This document shows, piece by piece, positions 43,509 to 52,826 of a DNA stretch of 64,000 nt. The translations under genes were made by a program, and so were the position numbers. Source of the DNA: an uncultured Tenacibaculum sp. (GTDB taxonomy: Bacteria; Bacteroidota; Bacteroidia; Flavobacteriales; Flavobacteriaceae); contig NZ_CANLTU010000002.1 of assembly GCF_947494125.1 (NCBI RefSeq), positions 62,001-126,000 of the forward strand, in the 5' to 3' direction. Position 1 is the stretch's first letter, and each line of letters begins with the position of its first letter. A model generated the notes under the pieces. It searched no databases. It saw only the letters and a program-made list of their open reading frames with translations, and had not been told where the DNA came from.

Positions 43509-44462
43509 TTATTCAGAAAGTAATTTAATAATTTGGTTTGCTAATTCAGTTCCTGCTTTTTCTTCGGTTTCAATAGTTGAAGCAGCTATATGTGGTGTTA
43601 ATGAAATTTCAGGATTCATTAATAATTGAACAGCTGGAGTTGGTTCATTTTCAAAAACATCCAATCCTGCGTATTTAACTTTCCCACTTTCAATTGCATT
43701 TACTAAAGCAACTTCATTTATAAGATTACCTTGCGCTGTATTTATTATTCCTACACCATCTTTCATTTTATTAAATTGCGTTTCTTCAAGAATATAATCT
43801 TCTTGATTTGAAAGATGTAATGTAATAAAGTCAGATTGTTTTAAAACTTCATCAAAAGAGCTAGTTTCTATTTCAATATTTGTTGATTGTCCATTGAAAA
43901 AAGGAATGTTAATTATAGCTTTTTCTACAGTTGTGTCTGTAGCTATTACTTTCATTCCAATACCTAAAGCTATTTTAGCAACTTCTTGCCCAATATTTCC
44001 AAAACCTATAATACCAATTGTTTTACCTCTTAACTCTGTACCTTTGGCATAATGTTTTTTTAAGGTATTAAAACGCGAATCTCCTTCTAAAGGCATGTCT
44101 CTATTAGCTTGATGTAAAAAACGAGCTATACCAAAAAGATGTGCGAAAACTAATTCTCCAATAGCATTTGAAACTGCGGTTGGTGTATTAACAACATGGA
44201 CTCCATTATCTCTTGCATAATCAGCATCAATATTATCCATATTAAGATTTGCACAACCAATTAATTTGATACTAGGGCATTCTTCTATTAATTCTTGACG
44301 CACTTGAGTTGTATTTTTAACAACAATAGCATCAATATTATTTTCGTTGATATAATTTTCTAACTGATTTTGAGCAACTTTTGTAGTTATTACTTCAAAT
44401 CCTTTACTTTCTAAAATTTCTATTCCATTTATAGAAATTCCGTCGTTTGCTAATATTTTCAT
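43509..44462 (-). CDS. SerA-like D-2-hydroxyacid dehydrogenase with altered active site
   Basis: 317 residues with the two-domain hydroxyacid dehydrogenase fold. NAD binding is intact (GIIGFGNIGQEVAKIA), as are the catalytic His in LTPHIAAS and the Glu in FENEP. The catalytic Arg of the N(A/T)ARGG motif is replaced by Gln (INTAQGN), and the usual GRGGVGMDNID loop with its substrate-binding Arg reads GCANLNMDNID. By position between serC and DUF1015 it should be 3-phosphoglycerate dehydrogenase, but these changes make normal activity doubtful. No ACT regulatory domain is present. Confidence 0.85.
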   Translation of the reverse strand: MKILANDGISINGIEILESKGFEVITTKVAQNQLENYINENNIDAIVVKNTTQVRQELIEECPSIKLIGCANLNMDNIDADYARDNGVHVVNTPTAVSNAIGELVFAHLFGIARFLHQANRDMPLEGDSRFNTLKKHYAKGTELRGKTIGIIGFGNIGQEVAKIALGIGMKVIATDTTVEKAIINIPFFNGQSTNIEIETSSFDEVLKQSDFITLHLSNQEDYILEETQFNKMKDGVGIINTAQGNLINEVALVNAIESGKVKYAGLDVFENEPTPAVQLLMNPEISLTPHIAASTIETEEKAGTELANQIIKLLSE

Positions 44463-44480
44463 TTTATTCTTAATGACTTT

Positions 44481-45545
44481 TTATGCTATTCTTTCTAGTT
44501 CTTGCATTACATCTACTAAAGCCTGTACACTATATAAAGGTAATGCATTGTACATACTTGCTCTATATCCTCCAATACTTCTATGACCATCTAAGCCATT
44601 AATATTGGTTTCTTTCCACATAGCATCGAATTTTTCTTTTAAATTATTATTTGTTAAAGTAAAAGTGGCGTTCATATGACTACGATCTTCTTTGACTACG
44701 ACACCATTAAACAACGGGTTTCTATCAATTTCACTGTATAAAAGCGCTGATTTTTGCTCGTTCACTTTTTCAATAAACTCTATTCCTCCTAAATCTTTTA
44801 GCCATTCTAATGTTAGCATAGAGGTATAAACTGCAAAAACAGGAGGAGTGTTAAACATACTATCTTTATCGATAAAAACTTGATAGTTTAACATTGAAGG
44901 AATTATACGTTCTACTTTCCCTAAGATTTCTTCTTTTACGATTACTAAAGTTGTTCCAGCTGGCCCCATATTTTTTTGAGCTCCAGCATAAATCAAATCA
45001 AACTTAGAGAAATCTAACTGACGTGAAAAAATATCAGAACTCATATCACAAATAAAAGGAACATTTGTTTCAGGAAAATCTTTCATTTGTGTTCCGTAGA
45101 TTGTATTATTACTTGTACAATGAAAATAATCTACATCAGTAGGAACTTTATAACCTTTAGGTATATAGTTGAAATTTTGATCTTTTGATGAAGCTACTTC
45201 AATTAGTTCACCAAATAATTTAGCTTCTTTTATTGCTTTTGAACTCCATGTTCCTGTATTCAAATATGCTGCTTTTTTGTTTAGTAAATTATAAGCAGTC
45301 ATTAAAAATTGATTGCTAGCACCACCTTGTAAAAATAAAGCTTTATAACCTTTGTTTTTTAACCCTAACAATTCTAAAGCTAAACTTCTTGCTTTCTCAA
45401 TAACATCTACAAAAGCCTTGCTTCTATGTGATATTTCAATTAAAGATAAATTATCATTATTGAAATTAATAACAGCTTCAGAAGCTTTTTTTAAGACTTC
45501 ATCAGGTAAAATACAAGGGCCAGCGCTAAAGTTATGTTTTTTCAT
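44481..45545 (-). CDS. serC: Phosphoserine aminotransferase
   Basis: Class V PLP aminotransferase of serine synthesis, also able to serve the PLP pathway. 354 residues: KHNFSAGPCILPDEVL at the start, LFLQGGASNQFLMTAYNLL, the PLP lysine in YAGAQKNMGPAGTTLVI, and a C-terminal LDGHRSIGGYRASMYNALP. First gene of the run serC, serA-like, DUF1015, yggS, with its own promoter at 45577-45584. Confidence 0.96.
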   Translation of the reverse strand: MKKHNFSAGPCILPDEVLKKASEAVINFNNDNLSLIEISHRSKAFVDVIEKARSLALELLGLKNKGYKALFLQGGASNQFLMTAYNLLNKKAAYLNTGTWSSKAIKEAKLFGELIEVASSKDQNFNYIPKGYKVPTDVDYFHCTSNNTIYGTQMKDFPETNVPFICDMSSDIFSRQLDFSKFDLIYAGAQKNMGPAGTTLVIVKEEILGKVERIIPSMLNYQVFIDKDSMFNTPPVFAVYTSMLTLEWLKDLGGIEFIEKVNEQKSALLYSEIDRNPLFNGVVVKEDRSHMNATFTLTNNNLKEKFDAMWKETNINGLDGHRSIGGYRASMYNALPLYSVQALVDVMQELERIA

Positions 45546-45576
45546 TATTTGGTTGTGTTTTGTTATAACAAAGGTG

Positions 45577-45584
45577 CAAATTTA
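45577..45584 (-). promoter_or_regulatory. -7 box of serC
   Basis: TAAATTTG on the minus strand fits TAnnTTTG, 31 bases before the ATG. Confidence 0.5.
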
Positions 45585-45598
45585 TAGAGAGTTAATCT

Positions 45599-46660
45599 TT
45601 AAATATTAGATAAAAATTCAAGGGTATTTACGCCATCTGCATAATCCCATAATTGAGGGTATTGTGTTTGCCCAAAAGCAATTTCATTATCAATAAAATT
45701 GTTAGCAACTATACATTGTATTTGCTCTCTATCTTCCCAAAGTTTTATTTTTAAATCATCAGCATTGTCATAATATTCATAAAAAATAGAAGCGATAGGA
45801 GAGGCGTAACTTTGATCTTCTTTAATCATTAGAAAACCATTTTCTAAAATGTCAAATTCGCTCATTAAATATACAGCTTTATTATAATCGTAATTATTGG
45901 CATATTTAGCGTTGTTAATAATTTCATGTCGATTATACATTCCTTTAAAAAATGCATCAAAATCATAGTTTTTAGGTACGTATAATTTAGAAACTGAACG
46001 ACAACCAAGACCAAAATAACGAAAAACATCTTCGCTTAAATTTTCCATGTCATTCTTAGTTTCATTGTTAGTTAAAACAGCAACAGAATTTCTGTTTTTC
46101 CTAATAATACTTGGTTTATCTTTAAAATAGTATTCGAAATAACGAGCTGTATTATTACTTCCAGTTGCAATAACTGCATCAAAACCAGCTAATTTTTGCT
46201 CTGTAAAAGTTATTTTACCTTTTAATTCAGGTTCTATATATTCTAAATACTTGGCTAAAAAAGGCAATAAATGCTTGTCGTTAGACGATTGCTTTACTAA
46301 AACTGAGTGTCCAGATACTAAAACTGATAAAAAATCGTGAAATCCAACTAAAGGAATATTCCCAGCCATAATTATGGCTACTTGTTTTGATTTGTTATTG
46401 CCTAAGTTTTCATTAGAAATCCATTGCTGAATAGCTTCTTTAGTTAATGCTTTAGACCAACTTTCTGTAGCAAACAATAAACTTTCTTTAGTAAACCAAG
46501 TGTTGTTTTCTCCCGCTATTTTTAATTGATGTTTAAAGCCATCAAAAAAAAGGTCATTAAATTGAATAGCATCATTTTGAACTATATCTTTTTGGGTAAA
46601 TTGACCTAAAAATTCTCCTAATTTTACAAAAGCAGAGATTCTATTTTGGATTGTATCCAT
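45599..46660 (-). CDS. LuxC-type acyl-CoA reductase
   Basis: 353 residues of the LuxC/aldehyde-dehydrogenase-like family, which reduces acyl-CoA to aldehyde. It shows IIMAGNIPLVGFHDFLSVL, VLVKQSSNDK, FDAVIATGSNNTARYFE, RKNRNSVAVL and the candidate catalytic Cys in YFGLGCRSVSKLYVP. The physiological substrate in Flavobacteria is unknown. It is divergent from the ferredoxin gene, with which it shares a promoter region. Confidence 0.85.
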   Translation of the reverse strand: MDTIQNRISAFVKLGEFLGQFTQKDIVQNDAIQFNDLFFDGFKHQLKIAGENNTWFTKESLLFATESWSKALTKEAIQQWISNENLGNNKSKQVAIIMAGNIPLVGFHDFLSVLVSGHSVLVKQSSNDKHLLPFLAKYLEYIEPELKGKITFTEQKLAGFDAVIATGSNNTARYFEYYFKDKPSIIRKNRNSVAVLTNNETKNDMENLSEDVFRYFGLGCRSVSKLYVPKNYDFDAFFKGMYNRHEIINNAKYANNYDYNKAVYLMSEFDILENGFLMIKEDQSYASPIASIFYEYYDNADDLKIKLWEDREQIQCIVANNFIDNEIAFGQTQYPQLWDYADGVNTLEFLSNI

Positions 46661-46665
46661 TTATT

Positions 46666-46710
46666 TTGTTTCTAAATTAATTTGGAACTATTTTTGCGCT
46701 TGCAAAGTTA
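46666..46710. promoter_or_regulatory. Divergent promoters of the ferredoxin and LuxC genes
   Basis: For the ferredoxin (+): TTG at 46666-46668, 20-base spacer, TATTTTTG at 46689-46696. For LuxC (-): TAACTTTG at 46703-46710. The two -7 boxes face each other six bases apart, so the transcripts would overlap at their 5' ends or compete. Confidence 0.6.
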
Positions 46711-46732
46711 CAAAAACTGAAACAGATTAATT

Positions 46733-47083
46733 ATGGCAATTATAATAACTGATGAATGTATAAATTGTGGTGCATGTGAGCCAGAATGTCCGAATACAGC
46801 TATTTATGAAGGAGCAGATGATTGGAAATATGCTGATGGTACTGATTTAGAAGGAAATGTTGTTTTACCTAATGGTAAAAAAGCAAATGCTGATGAGGAT
46901 CAAGAACCTATTTCTGATGAGATTTATTACATCGTAGCTGATAAATGTACTGAATGTAAAGGTTTTCATGAAGAGCCTCAGTGTGCTGCGGTCTGCCCTG
47001 TAGATTGTTGTGTTCCTGATGATGATAATGTTGAAACTGAAAAAGAGTTGTTAGCGAAACAAAGTTTTATGCATAACGAATAA
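46733..47083 (+). CDS. Ferredoxin with two 4Fe-4S clusters
   Basis: 116 residues. Cluster motifs are [16 protein letters not shown] at residues 9-24 and [20 protein letters not shown] near residues 83-102. The 8-residue insertion between the second and third Cys of the latter is typical of the YfhL/Alvin-type ferredoxins. It is very acidic. It carries electrons at low potential; the partner is unknown. Confidence 0.93.
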   Translation: MAIIITDECINCGACEPECPNTAIYEGADDWKYADGTDLEGNVVLPNGKKANADEDQEPISDEIYYIVADKCTECKGFHEEPQCAAVCPVDCCVPDDDNVETEKELLAKQSFMHNE

Positions 47084-47112
47084 GTATTTAATAATTTATT
47101 TTTAAATATATT

Positions 47113-47146
47113 AAAACACCCAAACTACTATAGTTTGGGTGTTTTT
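47113..47146. terminator. Bidirectional terminator
   Basis: AAAACACCCAAACTA (47113-47127) pairs with TAGTTTGGGTGTTTT (47131-47145). It lies between the ferredoxin gene and the 3' end of the convergent TonB receptor gene. Confidence 0.9.
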
Positions 47147-47183
47147 ACATACATAATAACACAAGTTTAATAAAAGGGAGGTG

Positions 47184-49907
47184 TTATAATTTAAAACCTA
47201 ATCGAGCAAAAAAGTAAGCTCCGTCTGATCCCATTTGAACAGAGTCGGCTAACCCACCTTGATCGGTCCATCCGTCAAATTGTGGAGTAGGGTATATATT
47301 GAAAATGTTATTACCTCCAATTGTAAATTTTAATTTTTCAGTAAAAGCGTAACTAAAACTTAAATCGGTTGTGATAGCAGACTCGTAAGTATCTACAGAT
47401 CCTTTCGTTGGATCTAATAAAGCATTTACATCTGCTTGAGATTTTGGAGGAGTATCTACCCATTGAAAATCATATATTTGGACTTCACTAAATTTTGTAA
47501 AAGTTAAGTTTGTATCAAATTTTTTATATGAATAACCCAAGTTTAAATTAAATTTATGATCTGGTGCAGATGCTCTTAAATATGCTTGAGAAAATGGACT
47601 AAAGAATGTTAATTCAGCTTCTTCCGCACTTAAACCTAATTTTGTTTGTAAAGTTGTAGGTGTATTGATGTTTTCAATTTTTGTATCGTTAAAGTTTCCT
47701 ACTAAACCAATATTTATTTTATGATCATTGAAACTTTTCTTATAATTTAAAACAATATCTAATCCTTGTGTCTTAGTATCTACTCCATTTGCAAAGAACT
47801 GTGCAGCATCAACACCTAAGTTTAAACTTGAGGCATCAAAATTGTCAGTTAAAATTATTCTATCATCTACAGTAATAGAATAAGCATCAATAGTTGCAGT
47901 AAAACCACCAATTTTATAAGTAAATCCTAAACTGGTATTAAAAGCTTTTTCTTCTTTTAATTGTTGAATACCAAATGCTCTAGTAACCGTACTATTATTA
48001 GCGGATAATAAAGAAGGTAATGATTGTCCGTTTACAATATTTGTAAATTTTAAATTATAATATAACTGGGCTAAAGATGGGGCTCTAAAACCTGATGATA
48101 TTGAACCACGGAAAGTTAAGTTATCACTAGCTTTTAATCTTGAAGCTAATTTGAAATTGAATGTACTTCCAAAATCACTATAATCTTCGTATCGTAATGC
48201 AGCTCCCACTAAAAATTTTTCTGAGAAGTTAAATTCCGAATCAAAATAGACACCTACATTACTTCTTGTTCGGTCTACTTCATTGTCTGGACTGTATCCA
48301 GGAAAACCTTGAGAACCACCAGGTAAATCATTTCCATTACTATCAGTGGCTACGGTTTGAGTGGCTGGATTTGTTATTAAAATACCATTGCTGTCATACA
48401 ACCCGTATGAAGCTTCTTCACCTGAGAAAATAATAAAATTTTCAGTTCTGTACTCTAATCCAAAAGCTAGGTTTATACCACTCATAGTATCTTCTAAATA
48501 TTTACTGAAATCAATACCAGTAGTATTTTGAGAAAGACTATGTCCACCTGCGTTGAAATCTGTAGGTGATGCATCTTTTAATGAAGCATTGTTTGAATTT
48601 TTTATATAGTAGTGAAATTTATTTTCTCCATAGGTATTGTTAAAATCTACTTCCCATCCATTATTTAATTTGTGTTTAACTCCTGTAGAAATAGAAATAT
48701 CGGTAATATTTGAAGTTATTTGTGGTGTAAACCCGTTAGGATATAAACTAGGCACACTTCTATTGTCTCCATCAGCAAAACTACTTCTAGAGAATGCATA
48801 AGCATCCGTATCTCTAAAGTTTCTACCTCCAAATGCATATACTTCTGTATTATCATTGATTGGTAAGCTTGAATTAATCATAAAATTAAATCCATCAATA
48901 CCAGCACTACCATATCCTTTTCTCCAAGAAAAACCAGGTCTTAATGTTCTGTCTTTTGATAGTAATTCAGTAGTGAAATTAACAAAACCACCTTTGTCAT
49001 TTAATTTAGCTCCATAGTTTAAGTCTAATTTAAATGTACCTCCATCAAAGCTTTTGTCTTTTCCATCAAGCCTATTTTTACCATTTACATTATATAAAGT
49101 TTCACCCGTTGCAGCTTCCCATCCGCTACCTACATTTGTGCTATAAGCTCCATATCCAATACTACCAGAAACACCATCTGTATCATTTTTTAAAACAATA
49201 TTAATAACTCCGGCAATAGCGTCTGAACCATATTGAGCAGAAGCACCATCACGTAATACTTCGATTCGTTTGATTGCTGCTGCAGGTATGGCGTTTAAAT
49301 CCGTTCCTGAATTTCCACGTCCTCTTGTACCAAAAATGTTTACTAATGATGATTGATGACGTCTTTTCCCATTAATTAAAACCAATGTTTGATCTGGACC
49401 TAGTCCACGTAATGAAGCAGGAACTACATGGTCGGCTCCATCTGAACCAGATTGTTTTGTTGCATTAAATGAAGGAGCTGCATATTGTAAAATATCATTT
49501 ACTTCTACTTTTCCATTTTTGGTTGCTAAATCTTGCACATCTATAATGTCTACAGGAACAGGAGTATCAACAGCTGTTCTTTTAGCATTTCTTGATCCTA
49601 CGATTACTACTTCGTCTAATTGTAACCCGTCTGAAAGAGTAATATTAAAAACACTTTTGTTTGTAACATTAACTTCTTTTGTTTCAAATCCAGCGAAACT
49701 AATAACTAAAGTAGCACCTTCTTGAACAGTTAAACTAAAATTTCCATTAAAATCGGAAGAGGCTCCATTTGAAGTTCCCTTTTCTAGAATGTTAGCTCCG
49801 GGTAAAGGTTCATTATTTGAATCTTTAACCGTACCAGAAATTTTTTGTTGAGCAAACATGATGCTAAAAGAGAAAAAAGCACAGAATAAAAGAATAGTTT
49901 TTTTCAT
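47184..49907 (-). CDS. TonB-dependent receptor, third of a paralogous trio
   Basis: 907 residues: signal peptide ending at MFAQ, a carboxypeptidase-regulatory-like domain (ISGTVKDSNNEPLPGANIL), a plug with SLRGLGPDQTLVLINGKRRH and VLRDGASAQYGSDAIAGVI, and a barrel ending FFARLGFKL. It is very similar to the 52827-55757 receptor but lacks the STN signalling domain. A terminator at 49975-50007 separates it from the second receptor, so it needs its own promoter; none matching TAnnTTTG was found. No SusD-type partner is present. Confidence 0.92.
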   Translation of the reverse strand: MKKTILLFCAFFSFSIMFAQQKISGTVKDSNNEPLPGANILEKGTSNGASSDFNGNFSLTVQEGATLVISFAGFETKEVNVTNKSVFNITLSDGLQLDEVVIVGSRNAKRTAVDTPVPVDIIDVQDLATKNGKVEVNDILQYAAPSFNATKQSGSDGADHVVPASLRGLGPDQTLVLINGKRRHQSSLVNIFGTRGRGNSGTDLNAIPAAAIKRIEVLRDGASAQYGSDAIAGVINIVLKNDTDGVSGSIGYGAYSTNVGSGWEAATGETLYNVNGKNRLDGKDKSFDGGTFKLDLNYGAKLNDKGGFVNFTTELLSKDRTLRPGFSWRKGYGSAGIDGFNFMINSSLPINDNTEVYAFGGRNFRDTDAYAFSRSSFADGDNRSVPSLYPNGFTPQITSNITDISISTGVKHKLNNGWEVDFNNTYGENKFHYYIKNSNNASLKDASPTDFNAGGHSLSQNTTGIDFSKYLEDTMSGINLAFGLEYRTENFIIFSGEEASYGLYDSNGILITNPATQTVATDSNGNDLPGGSQGFPGYSPDNEVDRTRSNVGVYFDSEFNFSEKFLVGAALRYEDYSDFGSTFNFKLASRLKASDNLTFRGSISSGFRAPSLAQLYYNLKFTNIVNGQSLPSLLSANNSTVTRAFGIQQLKEEKAFNTSLGFTYKIGGFTATIDAYSITVDDRIILTDNFDASSLNLGVDAAQFFANGVDTKTQGLDIVLNYKKSFNDHKINIGLVGNFNDTKIENINTPTTLQTKLGLSAEEAELTFFSPFSQAYLRASAPDHKFNLNLGYSYKKFDTNLTFTKFSEVQIYDFQWVDTPPKSQADVNALLDPTKGSVDTYESAITTDLSFSYAFTEKLKFTIGGNNIFNIYPTPQFDGWTDQGGLADSVQMGSDGAYFFARLGFKL

Positions 49908-49974
49908 GATTTAAAGTTTGTTTTATATTATTAAAAGGTTAAACCAATAATTTTATACTCTAAAAAAATAAATA

Positions 49975-50007
49975 AAAATGCCTTGATAAATTTTATCAAG
50001 GCATTTT
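49975..50007 (-). terminator. Terminator between the second and third TonB receptor genes
   Basis: AAAATGCCTTGATAAA (49975-49990) pairs with TTTATCAAGGCATTTT (49992-50007). It lies 31 bases beyond the stop of the 50038 gene. Confidence 0.85.
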
Positions 50008-50037
50008 AAATAAATTTAATTTAAATAATTATGAGAA

Positions 50038-52686
50038 CTAAAATTGAACATTTAAGCCAATACTAAAATTAGTACCTAATTGACCTAATTGTTGTACTTC
50101 TGATGAGTATGTAAATCTAGAACCAGCTTGCGCTGTATTTGTAGATGCTAAAGTAACATCTGGATATACATCAAAAATATTGTTAATGTTAGCGTTTAAT
50201 GTGACTTTATTTGTCAACTTATAGCCAAAACCTAAGTCTGTTGCTATTTTTGCTGCTAAATCTTGATCTGTTCCTCCAGATTCAGGAGCCGTAACTGTAA
50301 CTTGTCCAAAACGAGTATTGTTAAAAGAAACATCCCACTTATCGGTTACATAATTTAATCCTAAAATAATTTTAGATTTTGGTCTTGAATTCGTAATCAA
50401 ACCTCTTTCTTGTCTGTCAAAAATGTTATAACCAGCTTGTTGAATTATAGTAGGGGTATTAACAGCATCAATAGTTGTTTCATTAAAGTTTGCAGCTAAA
50501 CTTGCATGTAATTTTCCGTTTTCAGTCAAATTTATATTTCTATAATTTAAAACAAAATCGGCTCCTGTTGTCTTAGTATCTCCAGCGTTAATGAATACTT
50601 GAACTGCTGTTACGTTATTATCTTGTAAAATTTGTTCTACAGGGTTTGTAGTTGAAGCATCTCCATCTGCGCCAATTTGTGAAGAAAATAAAACTCTGTC
50701 GTCAACTTTAATTTGGTAAAAGTCTACAGATGCAGAAAAATTTCGATCAAATTTATACGTTAAACCTGCTGATAAATTTTTTGAAATCTCGTGTGTTAGC
50801 TTAGGAATTCCTAAAGCTTGTACTGCAGGGCTATTATTGGCCAAAGTTCCTTGTAATAAAGGTTCAGATGACCCTGCTACAATAATGTATTGACTTAATG
50901 TAATATGTGTTTGGTGTAATGTTGGTGCTCTAAATCCGGTACTATATGAAGCTCTAATAGCTCCTTTCTTACCTAATTTATAACGTCCATTAGCTTTCCA
51001 AGAGAAATTGCTACCTGCATCAGAAAAATCTTCATATCTACCTGCAATTCCTAAAAGTAAATCTTCAGTAATGTCATAATCTACTTGTGTGTAAGCAGCA
51101 AAATTATTTCTAGACCATTTTCCTGCTTCTTCTGGTTTTATACCAGCAAATGAATCTGAATTCCCAGGAATTCCTGAAGCGATAACGACAGGATCACTAG
51201 ATAAATAATATGATAAAGGGTCTCCTTCAAAAGCCCTATAACCTTCTTCTTTATATTCTATACCAGCTGCTAAACTAATTTGTTCTGATATTTGACCATT
51301 AACATCAAAATTACCTACAACATTGGTAAATCTATAACCTCCTGTATAAAAACTTCTAGGAGAAGTTCCGTGGTCAGCTAAATATTGTCTGTTTACTGAA
51401 TTATTTACAGTAACATCTACTTCGTTTGCTCCATAAGTAATACTAGCATCTGCATTCCAACCTTCAGTTATAGGAAATTTTACTCCTACTGCATTAATAT
51501 AGTCGTTAATTTCAGTTTCAAAAGTTGGTTGATATCCAACAAAATCATTAGGGTTACCTGTTAAAAAATTAGCATTTGCTACATCATTTCTCCAATAAGG
51601 AGCTCTATAGTATGCAAAACTTTTACCATCTCTTGTTGTAAAACCATGAAAAGTATATAAAGTAGATTTTTCACCTAAAGGATGTTCAGCATTTATAAAT
51701 AAATCCTTTTTTTCCATTTCTGGCTGTCCTACAGTCATGCCAGCTCTAGGGTTAGCCGCTAACCAAGCAATATCTCTTGGGGTAGATCCAACATCTGATA
51801 CTATACCAGCTCTATTTGTTATTTCTTGTTTGTAATACCCTAAGGTAAGATTTATGAAACCGCCTTCGCCAAAATCAAAAGCGGTGTTATAATCAGAAGA
51901 AAAATTGAAACCATCTTTTTCTGAAGTAATTCCTGCTTTTGTTGTAAAAGTAGAATATTCTACATTTTTTTTTAGGATAATGTTCATTACGCCTGCAATT
52001 GCATCAGAACCGTAAATTGCTGAAGCCCCATCTCTTAGTACTTCAACTCTTTCAATAGCTGCCGTAGGTATACTTTTTAAATCTACACCTACTTCACCTT
52101 TACCTGGTGTACGATTTAAATATACTTGCGCACTTTGATTTTTACGCTTTCCATTTACTAAAACTAAGGTTCTACTTGGTCCTAATCCACGTAAATCTGC
52201 TGGGTCATAATGAGCTGTTGCATCAGAAATAGCTTGATTTTGAGAATTAAATGATGGAACTTTAAATGTTAACATTCTATCTAAAGTTGGTTTTCCACTT
52301 TGTTGTAGTTCTTTAACATTAATATTGTCTATTGGTACTGGAGAATCTAGAATTGTTCTTGGTTTTGTTCTATTTCCTGTTATAACTACTTCATCTAATT
52401 CTAAACCTTCACTTAATGTAATATTAAAAATTGTTTTTCCGTTTACAGGGACTTCTTTGGTTTCAAAACCAGAAAAACTAATTATCAAAATAGCATCCTC
52501 TTTAACTGTAAGGCTAAAATTCCCATTAAAATCAGAACTAGTTCCATTGGAAGTTCCTTTTTCAAGTATGTTTGCTCCGGGTAGGGGAGCATTGTCTGTG
52601 TCTTTTACTGTCCCTGTTATTTTTGTCTGAGACCAGGCAAAACCAGTAAATAATATTGTAAAAATTAATAGTTTGAATTTTTTCAT
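50038..52686 (-). CDS. TonB-dependent receptor, second of a paralogous trio
   Basis: 882 residues: signal peptide, carboxypeptidase-regulatory-like domain (ITGTVKDTDNAPLPGANIL), plug with DLRGLGPSRTLVLVNGKRKN and VLRDGASAIYGSDAIAGVMN, and a barrel ending GLNVQF. The N-terminal 100 residues are almost the same as in the third receptor, while the barrel is more divergent, which suggests a different ligand. It follows the STN-bearing receptor after a 140-base gap. Confidence 0.92.
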   Translation of the reverse strand: MKKFKLLIFTILFTGFAWSQTKITGTVKDTDNAPLPGANILEKGTSNGTSSDFNGNFSLTVKEDAILIISFSGFETKEVPVNGKTIFNITLSEGLELDEVVITGNRTKPRTILDSPVPIDNINVKELQQSGKPTLDRMLTFKVPSFNSQNQAISDATAHYDPADLRGLGPSRTLVLVNGKRKNQSAQVYLNRTPGKGEVGVDLKSIPTAAIERVEVLRDGASAIYGSDAIAGVMNIILKKNVEYSTFTTKAGITSEKDGFNFSSDYNTAFDFGEGGFINLTLGYYKQEITNRAGIVSDVGSTPRDIAWLAANPRAGMTVGQPEMEKKDLFINAEHPLGEKSTLYTFHGFTTRDGKSFAYYRAPYWRNDVANANFLTGNPNDFVGYQPTFETEINDYINAVGVKFPITEGWNADASITYGANEVDVTVNNSVNRQYLADHGTSPRSFYTGGYRFTNVVGNFDVNGQISEQISLAAGIEYKEEGYRAFEGDPLSYYLSSDPVVIASGIPGNSDSFAGIKPEEAGKWSRNNFAAYTQVDYDITEDLLLGIAGRYEDFSDAGSNFSWKANGRYKLGKKGAIRASYSTGFRAPTLHQTHITLSQYIIVAGSSEPLLQGTLANNSPAVQALGIPKLTHEISKNLSAGLTYKFDRNFSASVDFYQIKVDDRVLFSSQIGADGDASTTNPVEQILQDNNVTAVQVFINAGDTKTTGADFVLNYRNINLTENGKLHASLAANFNETTIDAVNTPTIIQQAGYNIFDRQERGLITNSRPKSKIILGLNYVTDKWDVSFNNTRFGQVTVTAPESGGTDQDLAAKIATDLGFGYKLTNKVTLNANINNIFDVYPDVTLASTNTAQAGSRFTYSSEVQQLGQLGTNFSIGLNVQF

Positions 52687-52826
52687 AAATAAATAATTAA
52701 TTAATAAAAAACATATTAATTTATTGAGACTTTCTAGTCAAAATAAATCAAGTGCTATATTATTAGTAAGGTGTATTTGTTTTTTTATACCCTTTTTTTA
52801 AATTATTTTTTATTAAAAAGGTTATT

